Shown: in pieces, positions 40,150-49,979 of the stretch
Layout of the letters: every line of letters begins with the position of its first letter
Position numbering within the stretch: position 1 is the first letter of the stretch
NCBI RefSeq assembly: GCF_013393385.1
Contig: NZ_AP023239.1
Span: forward strand, 682,001 to 746,000
Length of the DNA: 64,000 bases
DNA from: Paenibacillus sp. URB8-2
GTDB taxonomy: Bacteria; Bacillota; Bacilli; Paenibacillales; Paenibacillaceae
Direction of reading: 5' to 3'
Position numbers and translations under genes: made by a program
Notes under the pieces: generated by a model
Database searches by the model: none
Told to the model about the DNA's origin: nothing
What the model saw: only the letters and a program-made list of their open reading frames with translations

Positions 40150-41466
40150 TTATCGTTCTTCCTTCATCGCGCGGAAGGAGGCCTCCGCCGCTTCCAGTGT
40201 AGCGTCGATGTCTTCATCGGTGTGAGCCGTGGTCAGGAACCACGCTTCAAACTTCGAGGCGGCCAGATTGATGCCGCGGTTCAGCATATGGCGGAAGAAG
40301 CTGGCGAACGCTTCGCCGTCGGTGTCCTGGGCCTCCTCGTAGTTAGTGACGGGATGATCGCAGAAGTGGGTGGAGAAGGCGCCGCGGATGCGGTTGATTG
40401 TAAGCGGAATGCCGTGCCGGTCCGCCGACTCTTTCAGACCGCCTGTTAAACGGATGGCCAGCCGCTCCATTTCCTCGTAAACGCCTGCTCCCTGCAATAC
40501 CTCCAGGCAGGCGATACCCGCCGAGATGGACGCGGGGTTGCCCGCCATCGTGCCGGCCTGATAGGCCGGTCCGAGCGGCGCGACCTGATCCATAATCTCC
40601 TTGCGGCCGCCGTAGGCGCCGATCGGCAGACCGCCGCCGAAGATTTTGCCCATCGCCGTCAGATCGGGCACGATCTGCTCGTGATTGTCCAATCCGGCGT
40701 AAGTCTGCGCGCCGCCGTAGTGGAAGCGGAAGTTCGTAATCACCTCGTCGTAGATAACGAGCGAGCCGTTGTCATGAGCCAGCTTGCACATGCCTTCCAG
40801 AAACCCGGGCTTCGGCATGACCATGCCGAAATTGCCGACGATCGGCTCAACCATGACGGCGGCGACATCGTCGCCCCATTTGTTCAAGGCCTCGCGCAGC
40901 CCGTCCAGATTGTTGAACGGCACGGTAATGACTTCGTGCGCGATGCTTACCGGGATGCCGGCGCTGTCCGGGATGCCCAGCGTGGATGGGCCGGAGCCTG
41001 CGGCAACCAGCACCAGGTCGGAGTGGCCGTGGTAGCAGCCGGCGAACTTGATGATTTTGCTTCGGCCGGTGAACGCCCGGGCGACCCGTATCGTCGACAT
41101 GACAGCCTCGGTGCCGGAATTGACGAACCGGACCTTGTCCAGCGACGGAATGGCTTCCTTGACCATTTTGGCCAAGGTAATTTCCAGCGCCGTCGGGGTT
41201 CCGTACAGCACACCGTTCTCCGCGGCTTTCGTGATGGCGGCTGTAATATGCGGGTGTGCGAACCCGGTAATCACCGGGCCGAAGGCCGCGAGATAATCGA
41301 TATAGCGGTTGCCGTCCTCGTCCCAGAAATGGGCGCCGGAGGCGCGCTTCATGAAGACGGGCGCTCCGCCGCCTACCGCTTTAAAGGATCTGGAGGGGCT
41401 GTTGACGCCTCCGACGATATGCTGGAGCGCTTCCTGATACAGCTGTTCTGAGGTGGAACGATTCAT
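40150..41466 (-). CDS. hemL: Glutamate-1-semialdehyde 2,1-aminomutase
   Basis: Forms 5-aminolevulinate from glutamate semialdehyde, using pyridoxal phosphate; heme and corrin pathway. 438 residues. The PLP lysine is in [18 protein letters not shown]. Other landmarks are [33 protein letters not shown] and YHGHSDLVL. No other hem gene is adjacent, so this may be a second, isolated copy (B. subtilis has hemL and gsaB); the sequence alone does not say which. Convergent with the deformylase unit. Confidence 0.93.
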   Translation of the reverse strand: MNRSTSEQLYQEALQHIVGGVNSPSRSFKAVGGGAPVFMKRASGAHFWDEDGNRYIDYLAAFGPVITGFAHPHITAAITKAAENGVLYGTPTALEITLAKMVKEAIPSLDKVRFVNSGTEAVMSTIRVARAFTGRSKIIKFAGCYHGHSDLVLVAAGSGPSTLGIPDSAGIPVSIAHEVITVPFNNLDGLREALNKWGDDVAAVMVEPIVGNFGMVMPKPGFLEGMCKLAHDNGSLVIYDEVITNFRFHYGGAQTYAGLDNHEQIVPDLTAMGKIFGGGLPIGAYGGRKEIMDQVAPLGPAYQAGTMAGNPASISAGIACLEVLQGAGVYEEMERLAIRLTGGLKESADRHGIPLTINRIRGAFSTHFCDHPVTNYEEAQDTDGEAFASFFRHMLNRGINLAASKFEAWFLTTAHTDEDIDATLEAAEASFRAMKEER

Positions 41467-41617
41467 AAACGGGTCATCCTTTCGGTTGGGTGTTCCCTAA
41501 GCATCATATTTGGGTTAACGCGCGTCAACGGGCGGAAGGCGTTGTTCCGCCGTCCGCCCGTTACCCGTGTGAAGCGCCATTTGTGCCAGCCGCTTTCCCA
41601 GAAATGCGGCTGGGTGA

Positions 41618-42667
41618 TTACTGTGAGCTGTCGCTTCCCGCCGAGGGGGAAGGCGATGAAGATGGAGACGGAGAAGCCGCAGCTTCCGTCTTGGCCATCG
41701 TTTCCTGCACGAACTGCTTCAATTCATCGAGATCCCGAATGCCCAGCACGGATGAGCCCCGGACGGTCTCCTCTTCCAAGAGCTTCATCGGCGGAATCTG
41801 CTCGCTTCCGGCCACGCTGCTGCCATAACCGACGTTTGCCAGTTTCCACATATCGTTTATTGACAGATTCGTGTCGATATAGGGGCTGATCTGCGACAGA
41901 ATGCCGGGAAGCTTAACAAGCGAAGTGGTGCTCTTGAGCTTGTCCGCAACGGCGCTCAGGAATGCCCGCTGGCGCTGTGTGCGCGTGAAGTCCGAAGTGG
42001 CGTCGTGACGGAAACGCACATACTGGAGCGCCATATTGCCGTCAAGGTGCTGATATCCTTTTTTGAGATCGATGTCGTATTCGGGGCCGTCGGCCTTGGT
42101 CTTGTAGACCATGTCCTTTTCAACCGTATAGTCTATGCCGCCGACCGAATCAATCAGCTTGATAAAGCCCTGAAAGTCGGTGTAGACATAATATTGAATC
42201 GGAATGCCGAGCAGATCGCTGACGGTCTGCATCGCCGTGTTGGGGCCGTAGATGATCGCCGTATTGATGCGGTCCCGGCCATGATCGGGAATCGACACGT
42301 AAGTATCCCGGAGGATGGAGAAGACGTGGGCCTTCTTGTTCACCGGATCGAGAGAAGCCACGAGCATCGTGTCCGAGCGGGGAATTTCGCCCTTTTTCAC
42401 GCCGCGCGCATCCACGCCCATCAGCAGGATATTCACCGGCTCCGTACCCTCCCATTTCGGAGGATCGGGCGTATCAGCATCTACCGTTTCCACATTTTTA
42501 AAAGGAGAAGCATCTCCCTTCTTCTGCATGCTGTCAAGACCTTGAAAGATGGAAGTGAAATAATAAACGGCTCCCCCGACCAAGAGCAGAAGAATGATGC
42601 TAAAGCTCCAAATCAGCGGTTTCCTGGACTTTCGCTTTTTTGCGTGTCGTTTCGATCGTGGCGGCAT
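41618..42667 (-). CDS. LytR-CpsA-Psr family protein (cell-wall polymer ligase)
   Basis: Attaches anionic polymers such as teichoic acid to peptidoglycan on the outer membrane face (TagTUV-type activity). 349 residues: a very basic N-terminus, one transmembrane helix (about residues 18-40), then the LCP domain with ILLMGVDARG, RSDTMLVASLDP, SILRDTYVSIPDHGRDRINTA, the Arg/Asp-rich pyrophosphate-binding residues and ALQYVRFRHDATSDFTRTQRQR. The C-terminus is a Ser/Pro low-complexity tail. AGGAAG precedes the ATG. Divergent from bcp. Confidence 0.92.
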   Translation of the reverse strand: MPPRSKRHAKKRKSRKPLIWSFSIILLLLVGGAVYYFTSIFQGLDSMQKKGDASPFKNVETVDADTPDPPKWEGTEPVNILLMGVDARGVKKGEIPRSDTMLVASLDPVNKKAHVFSILRDTYVSIPDHGRDRINTAIIYGPNTAMQTVSDLLGIPIQYYVYTDFQGFIKLIDSVGGIDYTVEKDMVYKTKADGPEYDIDLKKGYQHLDGNMALQYVRFRHDATSDFTRTQRQRAFLSAVADKLKSTTSLVKLPGILSQISPYIDTNLSINDMWKLANVGYGSSVAGSEQIPPMKLLEEETVRGSSVLGIRDLDELKQFVQETMAKTEAAASPSPSSSPSPSAGSDSSQ

Positions 42668-42797
42668 TTCTCGCTCTTCCTTTCACATTCGCATTCCCTA
42701 CATTATAATTTCTTTTATGGTTACAATCAATTGTACGTCCCGCCGGCGGGGCGCGCCCGAAAGGGCGAGTTTTAAAAATCGAAGGAGTGCATGAACT

Positions 42798-43265
42798 ATG
42801 GAAGAACTGACTATCGGACAAGAGGCGCCGAACTTTACGCTGCCCGCTTCGGACGGAAGCGAGGTAAGCTTGAATCAGTACAGGGGACGCAAGGTGCTGC
42901 TGTATTTTTATCCGAAAAATATGACCCCGGGCTGCACCCAGGAAGCTTGCGAGTTCCGCGACGTCAATGACCGGATTACGGCCAGGGGGGCCGTCATTCT
43001 GGGCGTGAGCCCCGACAATCTTCAGTCGCACGCCAAGTTTATCGCGAAGAACGAACTGCCTTTTCTGCTTCTGTCCGACGAAGACCACAAAGTAAGTGAG
43101 CAATATGGGGTGTGGCAGCTCAAGAAGCTGTACGGGAAGGAATTCATGGGTGTTGTGCGCTCCACCTTCCTGATCGACGAGTCGGGCATTGTATCGGATA
43201 TCTGGAAAAAGGTGCGGGTAAAAGGGCATGCGGAGACGGTCGCGGCGCGCCTTGACGGGGAATAG
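42798..43265 (+). CDS. bcp: Thiol peroxidase, Bcp/PrxQ type peroxiredoxin
   Basis: Reduces hydrogen peroxide and organic peroxides using thioredoxin. 155 residues. Peroxidatic Cys46 is in NMTPGCTQEACEFRD and the resolving Cys51 lies five residues later, the atypical 2-Cys arrangement of this subfamily. The C-terminal RSTFLIDESGIVSDIW is typical. GAAGGAG precedes the ATG by ten bases. Probably monocistronic; no clear terminator before the next gene. Confidence 0.94.
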   Translation: MEELTIGQEAPNFTLPASDGSEVSLNQYRGRKVLLYFYPKNMTPGCTQEACEFRDVNDRITARGAVILGVSPDNLQSHAKFIAKNELPFLLLSDEDHKVSEQYGVWQLKKLYGKEFMGVVRSTFLIDESGIVSDIWKKVRVKGHAETVAARLDGE

Positions 43266-43292
43266 GACGATAGTTGTGTTTGCAGCGGTCAA

Positions 43293-43320
43293 TTACATTT
43301 TTAATTGTTACATTTTTAAT
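43293..43320 (+). repeat. 13-bp direct repeat upstream of the giant activase gene
   Basis: TTACATTTTTAAT occurs at 43293-43305 and again at 43308-43320, a 15-base period, in the AT-rich region 72-99 bases before the start codon. Two in-register sites of this kind could bind a regulator; none is identified. Confidence 0.5.
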
Positions 43321-43391
43321 AGATTTCATTAGCCTATTATGTGATATTTTTCCTAAAGTTAAAATATTCAATAAGGCATGGTGATGGCAGA

Positions 43392-46300
43392 ATGCAGTTG
43401 AGGATCGGGCTGGATGTCGGATCGACTACGGCTAAATTGGTTGTCATGGAGCGAAACGAGATTGTTCATCAGAATTATATAAGACACTATAGCGATATAA
43501 AAAAGGCGGTTCTCGCTTTACTGGATGAAGTGATATCCCTGTTTCCGGGAAGAAATGCGGTGCTCGCGGTTAGCGGTTCTTCCGGCCTGTCCCTGTCCAA
43601 GCTGGGGGATGTACCCTTTGTCCAGGAGGTTATCGCCTGTACGAAAGCGATAGGCGAGCTGCTCCCGTCCTGCGATACCGCAATTGAGCTTGGGGGAGAG
43701 GACGCCAAGCTTATCTATCTCAGCGGCGGCATCGAGCAGCGGATGAACAATGCCTGCGCGGGCGGGACGGGCGCTTTTATCGATCAGATGGCCGCGCTGC
43801 TGCAGACCGATCCCACCGGACTCGACGCGCTTGCGGCGAATCACGAGCGCATTTATCCGATCGCTTCGCGCTGCGGCGTCTTTGCCAAGAGCGATATTCA
43901 GCCGCTCCTGAACGAAGGGGCGCGCCGCGAGGATGTGGCGGCCTCGATCTTCCAAAGCATCGTCAATCAGACGATCGCCGGTCTGGCCTGCGGGCGTCCG
44001 ATTCGCGGCCGTGTCGCTTTCCTGGGCGGTCCGCTGACTTACTTGTCCCAGCTGCGGGCCCGGTTCGTGGAGACGCTGGAGCTTGCGGAGGAGGAGATTC
44101 TGTTTCCGGAGAGATCGCAGTATTTCGTGGCGATCGGCTCGGCGCTGTCCGAAAGCGACAGCTCCGCTTTGCCGCTTACGGAGTGGATGGAACGGATCGC
44201 GGCCGTTGATTTTGCGTCGGAGCGCTCCGAGGATGGCGAGCTTCCGCCGCTCTTTGAGACGGAGGCCGACCTTAAGGAATTCCGGCGGCGTCATTCGGAA
44301 GCCGGGGCGGTTCGGGCCGATCTGTCCTCCTACCGCGGACCCTGCTATCTCGGCATCGACGCCGGCTCCACGACGACGAAGCTTGTGCTTACGGGCGGCA
44401 GCGACGAAATTCTGTATACATATTACGGAAGCAATCAAGGAAATCCGCTGCAATCGGTAAGCGACGCGCTGAAGGAGATATACCGGCTGCTGCCGGACGG
44501 CTGCCATATCGCCGGCTGCTATGCGACCGGCTACGGCGAGGGTCTGATCAAGGCGGCGCTCAAGGCCGACGGAGGCGAAGTGGAGACGGTCGCCCATTAC
44601 AAGGCGGCCGCCAAGTTTATGCCGGAAGTCGATTTTATTCTCGACATCGGCGGCCAGGATATGAAATGCATCAAAATCCGGGGCGGCGCCATCGACAGCC
44701 TCATGTTGAACGAAGCCTGCTCTGCGGGCTGCGGATCTTTTCTGGAGAGCTTCGCCTCGGCGCTCGGCCTTGGCGTCTCCGATTTCGCTGAAGCCGCGCT
44801 GCAGTCGGAGAAGCCCGTTAATCTCGGCTCGCGGTGCACCGTGTTCATGAACTCGAAGGTCAAGCAGGCGCAGAAGGAAGGGGCGTCCCTGTCCGATCTT
44901 TCGGCCGGTCTGGCCTACTCCGTCATTAAGAACGCGCTGCAAAAGGTCATCAAAATTCGCAGATTCGATGAACTGGGAGAACGTATTATCGTGCAGGGCG
45001 GGACTTTTTATAACGAAGCCGTGCTGCGCGCCTTTGAGCAGTTGACGGGGAGAACCGTCGTACGCCCGGATATCGCCGGCGTAATGGGAGCTTACGGTTG
45101 CGCCCTGCTCGCGAGGGAGAACGCGAACGCGGAGGAGAGCGGCGTCAGCACGCTGCTCGGCCCGCAGGAGCTGGAGAGCTTTGCTTACGAGGTGACGCAG
45201 GGACGTTGCGGTCGATGCGGCAACAATTGCCCGCTGACGATCAGCCGGTTCCCGGACCGCAGCTTCCATGTAACCGGCAACCGCTGTGAGCGTGGAGCCG
45301 GCGGGAAGAAGGAAAAGAACAAGCTGCCGAATCTGATGCAGTATAAATACGAACGTTTCTTGGATTACGCTCCTCTGCCCGATGAGGAGGCAGTCCGGGG
45401 GGCTGTAGGGCTGCCGCGCGCCATGAACCTGTTCGAGAACTATCCGTTCTGGCATGCGTTCTTTACCGCGCTGCGCTACAAGGTGGTGCTGTCTCCGAAA
45501 TCGGACAAAAAACTGTACGAGAGCGGCATGGACACAATTCCGTCCGAAGCGGTCTGCTATCCGGCCAAAATGGCCCACGGCCATGTGCAGAGCCTGCTCG
45601 GCAAGGGCGTTGATTTTATTTTTTACCCTGCCATCGTATATGAGAAGAAAGAGGATAAGACTGCCGACAATCACTTTAACTGTCCGGTCGTCGCCTCCTA
45701 TCCGGAGGTAATCCGCAACAATATGGACGGCCTCAAAGAGAAGGGCATTCCGCTTGTCAGCCCGTTCCTGACCTTTGACGACATTCCCGCGCTGACGAAA
45801 GGGCTGGCGCGCACCTTCCCGGATATTCCGAGGGATGAGATTGTCGCCGCCATACAGGCCGGGCTGGCTGAAGCGGAACGGGCCAAGAGCGACTTGCGGC
45901 GGAAAGGCGAGGAGACGCTGGCGTTCCTTGAAGAGACCGGAACAAAAGGCATCCTGCTCTGCGGGCATCCGTACCACGCCGACCCTGAAATCAATCATGG
46001 AATTGCGGATCTCATTACCGGCATGGGACTGGCGGTTCTTACCGAGGATGCAGTCTTCCATTTGGGACGCGCCGAGAGCGATCTGAGTGTCGTCAACCAG
46101 TGGACCTATCACGCGCGGATTTATAGAGCCGCGCGGCTCGCGGCGGCTCGCAGCGATCTGGAGCTGGTGCAGCTTACTTCGTTCGGCTGCGGCATCGATG
46201 CCATCACCTGCGATGCGGTGCAGGATATTATGGAGCGAAGCAATAAGGTCTACACGCTGATCAAGATCGACGAGATCAGCAATCTGGGCGCGGCCCGCAT

Positions 46301-47675
46301 CCGGCTGCGCTCGCTGCTCGCGGCGATGCGCGAGCGGGAGAATGGAGAGGCGGCTCCTCTCCGCGTCAAGGCTGCCGATCAGAGCGCGCCGTTTACGAAG
46401 GACATGAAGTCGGCCTATACGATTCTGGCGCCGCAAATGTCGCCGATCCACTTCGAGCTGTTCGAGCGGGTGTTCCGGGATTTTGGTTACCGGCTTAAGG
46501 TGCTGGAAAAGTCCGGCCCCGAGGAAACGGAGGAAGGCCTGAAGTATGTCAACAATGACGCCTGCTACCCGGCAATTGTGACGATCGGCCAGATCCTGTC
46601 GGCGCTGCAGAGCGGAGATTACGATCCGGACCGGACCGCGGTCATCATGTCGCAGACCGGCGGAGGCTGCCGGGCAACGAATTATATTTCCCTGCTGCGC
46701 AAGGCGCTTAAGGATGCAGGGCTCGGGAAGATTCCGGTTCTGTCGCTGAACGCTTCGGGTCTTGAGAACCAGCCGGGCTTCCGGATCGGGTTCAAGATGA
46801 TCAACCGGATGTTCGCCGCGGCCTGCTACGGCGATTTGCTGATGCGGCTGCTGCACCGCTTCAGACCTTACGAGAAGGTTCCAGGAAGCGCAGAAGCCCT
46901 GTTTCGGCAGGGGATGGAGCGCTGCAAGGACAGCCTGTCGTCCTTCTCGTTCCGCGACTATAAGAAGCTCTCCCGCGAGATTGCTTCAGACTTCGGTCGT
47001 TTGCCGCTGACGCCTGCGGTTAAGCCGCGGATAGGCGTCGTCGGCGAGATTTTGATCAAGTTTCATCCCGACGCCAACAACCGGATTGTCGATTTAATCG
47101 AAGCCGAAGGCGGGGAGGCCGTGCTGCCTGATTTTCTCGATTTTATCTTTTACTGCCTGTACAATCCGATTTACCGGGCGGAGCAGTTCGGCAAGAACAA
47201 AACGCTCGGGCTGATCAATCCGCTGCTCATTTCATATCTGCAAATGTACCGCAAGCCGATTGCGGCGGCGCTTGAAGAAGAGGGGGTCGCCCATAAAGAT
47301 AAGAACATTTACCGTCTCGCCGAAAAGGCCGAACGGCTCGTTTCCGTAGGCAACCAGATGGGCGAGGGCTGGTTCCTGACCGCCGAGATGATGGAGCTTC
47401 TCGATCACGGTGTGAACAACATCGTCTGCATCCAGCCGTTCGCCTGCCTTCCGAACCATATTACCGGGCGCGGGACGATGAAAGGCCTGAAAGAGCTGTA
47501 TCCAAGCGCGAATATCGCCGCGATTGATTATGATGCCGGGGTCAGTGTCGTGAACCAGACGAACCGGATCAAGCTGATGATGTCGATCGCAAAAGAGCTG
47601 GAGAGCGGCGGGGCGTTATTTGAGGAAGCAAGCGGCCCCAAAGCGGACACGCAGCTGAAGACGGTTCAGGCTTAG
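43392..47675 (+). CDS. Giant 2-hydroxyacyl-CoA dehydratase activase/dehydratase fusion
   Basis: 1427 residues, cytoplasmic. Two consecutive ASKHA (BadF/BadG/HgdC) ATPase domains come first: one at about 1-280 (LDVGSTTAKLVV, NNACAGGTGAFIDQ, ASRCGVFAKSD) and one at about 330-590 (GIDAGSTTTKLVLTGG, NEACSAGCGSFLESF, GSRCTVFMNSK). Both keep the cysteines that hold the bridging [4Fe-4S] cluster in HgdC. A Cys-rich linker (CGRCGNNCPL, NRCERG) leads into a DUF2229/HgdB-like region with conserved Cys (SEAVCYPAKMAHGH, FGCGIDAITCD) and a C-terminal dehydratase-like part (NNDACYPAIV, TGGGCRATNYISLL). Such fusions occur in many Firmicutes; the substrate is unknown. The upstream gap holds a direct repeat. 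The start is the ATG at 43392 (MQLRIGLDVG). Confidence 0.88.
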   Translation: MQLRIGLDVGSTTAKLVVMERNEIVHQNYIRHYSDIKKAVLALLDEVISLFPGRNAVLAVSGSSGLSLSKLGDVPFVQEVIACTKAIGELLPSCDTAIELGGEDAKLIYLSGGIEQRMNNACAGGTGAFIDQMAALLQTDPTGLDALAANHERIYPIASRCGVFAKSDIQPLLNEGARREDVAASIFQSIVNQTIAGLACGRPIRGRVAFLGGPLTYLSQLRARFVETLELAEEEILFPERSQYFVAIGSALSESDSSALPLTEWMERIAAVDFASERSEDGELPPLFETEADLKEFRRRHSEAGAVRADLSSYRGPCYLGIDAGSTTTKLVLTGGSDEILYTYYGSNQGNPLQSVSDALKEIYRLLPDGCHIAGCYATGYGEGLIKAALKADGGEVETVAHYKAAAKFMPEVDFILDIGGQDMKCIKIRGGAIDSLMLNEACSAGCGSFLESFASALGLGVSDFAEAALQSEKPVNLGSRCTVFMNSKVKQAQKEGASLSDLSAGLAYSVIKNALQKVIKIRRFDELGERIIVQGGTFYNEAVLRAFEQLTGRTVVRPDIAGVMGAYGCALLARENANAEESGVSTLLGPQELESFAYEVTQGRCGRCGNNCPLTISRFPDRSFHVTGNRCERGAGGKKEKNKLPNLMQYKYERFLDYAPLPDEEAVRGAVGLPRAMNLFENYPFWHAFFTALRYKVVLSPKSDKKLYESGMDTIPSEAVCYPAKMAHGHVQSLLGKGVDFIFYPAIVYEKKEDKTADNHFNCPVVASYPEVIRNNMDGLKEKGIPLVSPFLTFDDIPALTKGLARTFPDIPRDEIVAAIQAGLAEAERAKSDLRRKGEETLAFLEETGTKGILLCGHPYHADPEINHGIADLITGMGLAVLTEDAVFHLGRAESDLSVVNQWTYHARIYRAARLAAARSDLELVQLTSFGCGIDAITCDAVQDIMERSNKVYTLIKIDEISNLGAARIRLRSLLAAMRERENGEAAPLRVKAADQSAPFTKDMKSAYTILAPQMSPIHFELFERVFRDFGYRLKVLEKSGPEETEEGLKYVNNDACYPAIVTIGQILSALQSGDYDPDRTAVIMSQTGGGCRATNYISLLRKALKDAGLGKIPVLSLNASGLENQPGFRIGFKMINRMFAAACYGDLLMRLLHRFRPYEKVPGSAEALFRQGMERCKDSLSSFSFRDYKKLSREIASDFGRLPLTPAVKPRIGVVGEILIKFHPDANNRIVDLIEAEGGEAVLPDFLDFIFYCLYNPIYRAEQFGKNKTLGLINPLLISYLQMYRKPIAAALEEEGVAHKDKNIYRLAEKAERLVSVGNQMGEGWFLTAEMMELLDHGVNNIVCIQPFACLPNHITGRGTMKGLKELYPSANIAAIDYDAGVSVVNQTNRIKLMMSIAKELESGGALFEEASGPKADTQLKTVQA

Positions 47676-47775
47676 ACGGATCGGGGAGAGGACGGCCGGA
47701 GCAGATTTCTCCGAAACCGGCTGTTTTACTTACTCGCAGACGAATCGACTGGCCCGATTTTGGAATAATCATAAG

Positions 47776-47815
47776 GAGATCTGTGTCCGGAAGGACAGGA
47801 TCTCTTTTTCTTTTT
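47776..47815 (+). terminator. Terminator after the giant activase gene
   Basis: GAGATC-TG-TGTCC / GGACA-GGATCTC with a GGAA loop, then TTTTTCTTTTTC. Confidence 0.85.
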
Positions 47816-47935
47816 CCAAAATACATGAATTTATAAGTTTCACGCTTATAAAAGATCTTGTATTTCTACGAGAAACGTTCTTGCGTCTTAAAAGACGCCG
47901 TCAGGCATTTCTTCTTGGAAACTTTCAACGCCCGG

Positions 47936-47964
47936 TTGACGGAAATTTAAGTAAGCAGTAAAAT
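47936..47964 (+). promoter_or_regulatory. Promoter of the marR-MFS operon
   Basis: TTGACG and TAAAAT with 17-base spacing, about 50 bases before the MarR start. The -10 box overlaps the first bases of a 20-bp palindrome. Confidence 0.75.
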
Positions 47965-47982
47965 ATTTCGTACACGAAATAT
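47963..47982. promoter_or_regulatory. MarR operator overlapping the -10 and start site
   Basis: Perfect palindrome ATATTTCG-TACA-CGAAATAT beginning at the last two bases of the -10 box. Position and symmetry fit an autorepressor site for the MarR protein encoded 32 bases downstream. Confidence 0.7.
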
Positions 47983-48014
47983 ATAGCTTTGAAATAGATG
48001 GAGGTTCAAAATAG

Positions 48015-48464
48015 ATGGATCACAGGGAACAGCTTGACGAGATCGTGTCCTCTTTCCGGCGTATCAGCCATTCGTTTCAGCAGCTGCTATGGAAGGATGC
48101 GGAGCAGTTCGGCATTACTCCCGCCCAGCTGATGGTGCTGCGCAAGCTTTCGCTCTGCTCGGAGATGTCGGTAACCGAACTTGCGGAACGGATGTATCTC
48201 GGCAACAGCTCGGTCAGCGGCCTGGTTGAACGGATGGTTAAGGCGGGATTGATTACAAGGAAGCGGGCGGAGGACGACCGTCGTATTTTCCGGCTCGCGC
48301 TGACGGAGAAGGGCAAGGAAATCTGGGAGAAGAGCGAAGTGGAGCTGAGAAAGCATCTGCTTCCACTGACTCATATTCCCCGGGAAGACGCGCAGGAGCT
48401 GCTGAGGATTCACGGTCAAATTATTGAAATATTAGAACAAGGGAGAGAGCAGTCAGAATTATGA
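48015..48464 (+). CDS. MarR-family repressor of an adjacent MFS exporter
   Basis: 149 residues. Winged helix: MSVTELAERMYLGNSSVSGLVERM (in part), then the wing KRAEDDRRIFRLALTEKG with the conserved DRR. Helical ends form the dimer interface. Its stop overlaps the start of the exporter gene by four bases (ATGA), so the two are translationally coupled. A palindrome at the promoter suggests autorepression relieved by an exporter substrate, the usual logic of such pairs. TGGAGG precedes the ATG. Confidence 0.9.
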   Translation: MDHREQLDEIVSSFRRISHSFQQLLWKDAEQFGITPAQLMVLRKLSLCSEMSVTELAERMYLGNSSVSGLVERMVKAGLITRKRAEDDRRIFRLALTEKGKEIWEKSEVELRKHLLPLTHIPREDAQELLRIHGQIIEILEQGREQSEL

Positions 48465-49969
48465 GCACGATAACCGCAAATGCCGCATCCGTGGCAAAAA
48501 ATATCCGAAGAGGTCCGATTATCGCGGCGCTCCTGATCGGTGCATTCGTCGCGCTTCTGAATCAGACGCTGATGAACGTCGCTCTGCCGAACATGATGGA
48601 CAGTCTGGGGATTCAGGCCAATACGGCCCAATGGCTGACCACCGGTTTTATGCTGGTGAACGGCGTATTTATTCCGGTAAGCGCCTATCTTGTCGAGAAG
48701 TTTACGACGCGAGCCTTGTTTATTACGGCGATGTCCTTATTTTCAATCGGAACGCTGGTATGCGCCCTGGGGCCCGGCTTTGACGTGATTATGGTTGGCC
48801 GTGTGATTCAGGCCGCCGGAGCCGGCATTCTGATGCCGCTGATGAACATCGTATTTCTGATGATCTTCCCGATCGAAGAGCGCGGCAAAGCGATGGGGCT
48901 GATGGCGGTCGCCATGATTTTTGCGCCGGCCGTAGGCCCGACTCTCTCCGGCTGGGTAGTGCAGAACTATTCCTGGCGGGTGCTGTTCTATATTGTGCTG
49001 CCGCTGGCGGTTTTCGCCACGCTGCTGGGCGTGAAGTTTATGCAGAATGTAACGGTCAAAACATCGCCGAAGCTGGATAAGCCGGGAATTATCTTCTCGA
49101 CACTCGGCTTTGGCGGACTGCTGTACGGTTTCAGCGACGCGGGAACCGACGGCTGGAACAGCAGCACGGTGATAATCTCATTAATTGTAGGCGTGATCGG
49201 ACTCGCTTTGCTGGTGTGGAGAGAACTGGTCGTGAAGAAGCCGATGCTCGAATTCCGTATTTTCCGCTACAACATGTATTCGCTCACCACCGTCATCAAC
49301 ATTATCGTAACCATGGCGCTGTACTCCGGCATGATCCTGCTTCCGCTGTATCTGCAAAAGATCCGCGGCTTTACACCGCTCGAATCCGGCGTGATGCTGC
49401 TGCCGGGAGCGATTCTAATGGGGATCATGTCGCCGGTCACCGGCATTATTTTTGATAAAATCGGCGCCAGATGGCTGACGATTATCGGCCTGGCCATTAC
49501 CGTCATTACGACATGGGAGTTCAGCCAGTTGACCGATTCGACCACTTATACGCATTTAATCCTGACGTATACGGCGCGGATGTTCGGCATGTCCATGCTG
49601 ATGATGCCGATTACTACGGCCGGGCTGAACCAGCTGCCGCAGCGCCTCAGTTCTCACGGCACGGCGATGGCTAATACGCTGCGGACCGTAGCGGGGGCGC
49701 TCGGAATGGCGCTGTTTGTGAGCTTGATGACGAACCGTACGAAGAGCGAAATTACCGACGCCGTCATGAGCGGCCAAATCTCGCAAGTCGACAAGCTTGC
49801 TTTTGCGAAGTTCTCTCAGGAAGCGATGATTCACGGGATTACGCACGCCTTCGTCGTCGCGACATGGGTGACGGTGGCCGGGCTCGTTCTGGCCTTCTTC
49901 ATTCGCAAGACATCGCCGCAGCCGGATTTTCTGAAGACCGGGAACGAGGCCGTTTTGGAAAAAGAATAA
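48461..49969 (+). CDS. MFS drug exporter, 14-TM DHA2/EmrB-QacA family (LmrB-like)
   Basis: 502 residues with about 14 hydrophobic segments. DHA2 landmarks: TM1 motif LLNQTLMNVALPNMM, TM2 NTAQWLTTGFMLVNG, motif B region MVGRVIQAAGAGILMPL and the TM5 antiporter motif APAVGPTLSGWVV. It resembles the LmrB/YhcA group of Bacillus exporters. Substrate unknown. It is directly coupled to the upstream MarR gene and followed by a strong terminator, so the operon has two genes. Confidence 0.9.
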   Translation: MSTITANAASVAKNIRRGPIIAALLIGAFVALLNQTLMNVALPNMMDSLGIQANTAQWLTTGFMLVNGVFIPVSAYLVEKFTTRALFITAMSLFSIGTLVCALGPGFDVIMVGRVIQAAGAGILMPLMNIVFLMIFPIEERGKAMGLMAVAMIFAPAVGPTLSGWVVQNYSWRVLFYIVLPLAVFATLLGVKFMQNVTVKTSPKLDKPGIIFSTLGFGGLLYGFSDAGTDGWNSSTVIISLIVGVIGLALLVWRELVVKKPMLEFRIFRYNMYSLTTVINIIVTMALYSGMILLPLYLQKIRGFTPLESGVMLLPGAILMGIMSPVTGIIFDKIGARWLTIIGLAITVITTWEFSQLTDSTTYTHLILTYTARMFGMSMLMMPITTAGLNQLPQRLSSHGTAMANTLRTVAGALGMALFVSLMTNRTKSEITDAVMSGQISQVDKLAFAKFSQEAMIHGITHAFVVATWVTVAGLVLAFFIRKTSPQPDFLKTGNEAVLEKE

Positions 49970-49979
49970 CAACGTAAGC

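Noticed and set aside
43518..46856. 1112-codon open frame antisense to the giant activase gene
   Set aside because: Shadow of a GC-rich coding sequence; no ribosome binding site or recognisable domain, and composition dominated by Arg, Leu, Gln and His.
47883..47898. GCGTCTT/AAGACGC palindrome upstream of the MarR promoter
   Set aside because: Short, loop too small for a terminator and not at the promoter; no function argued.
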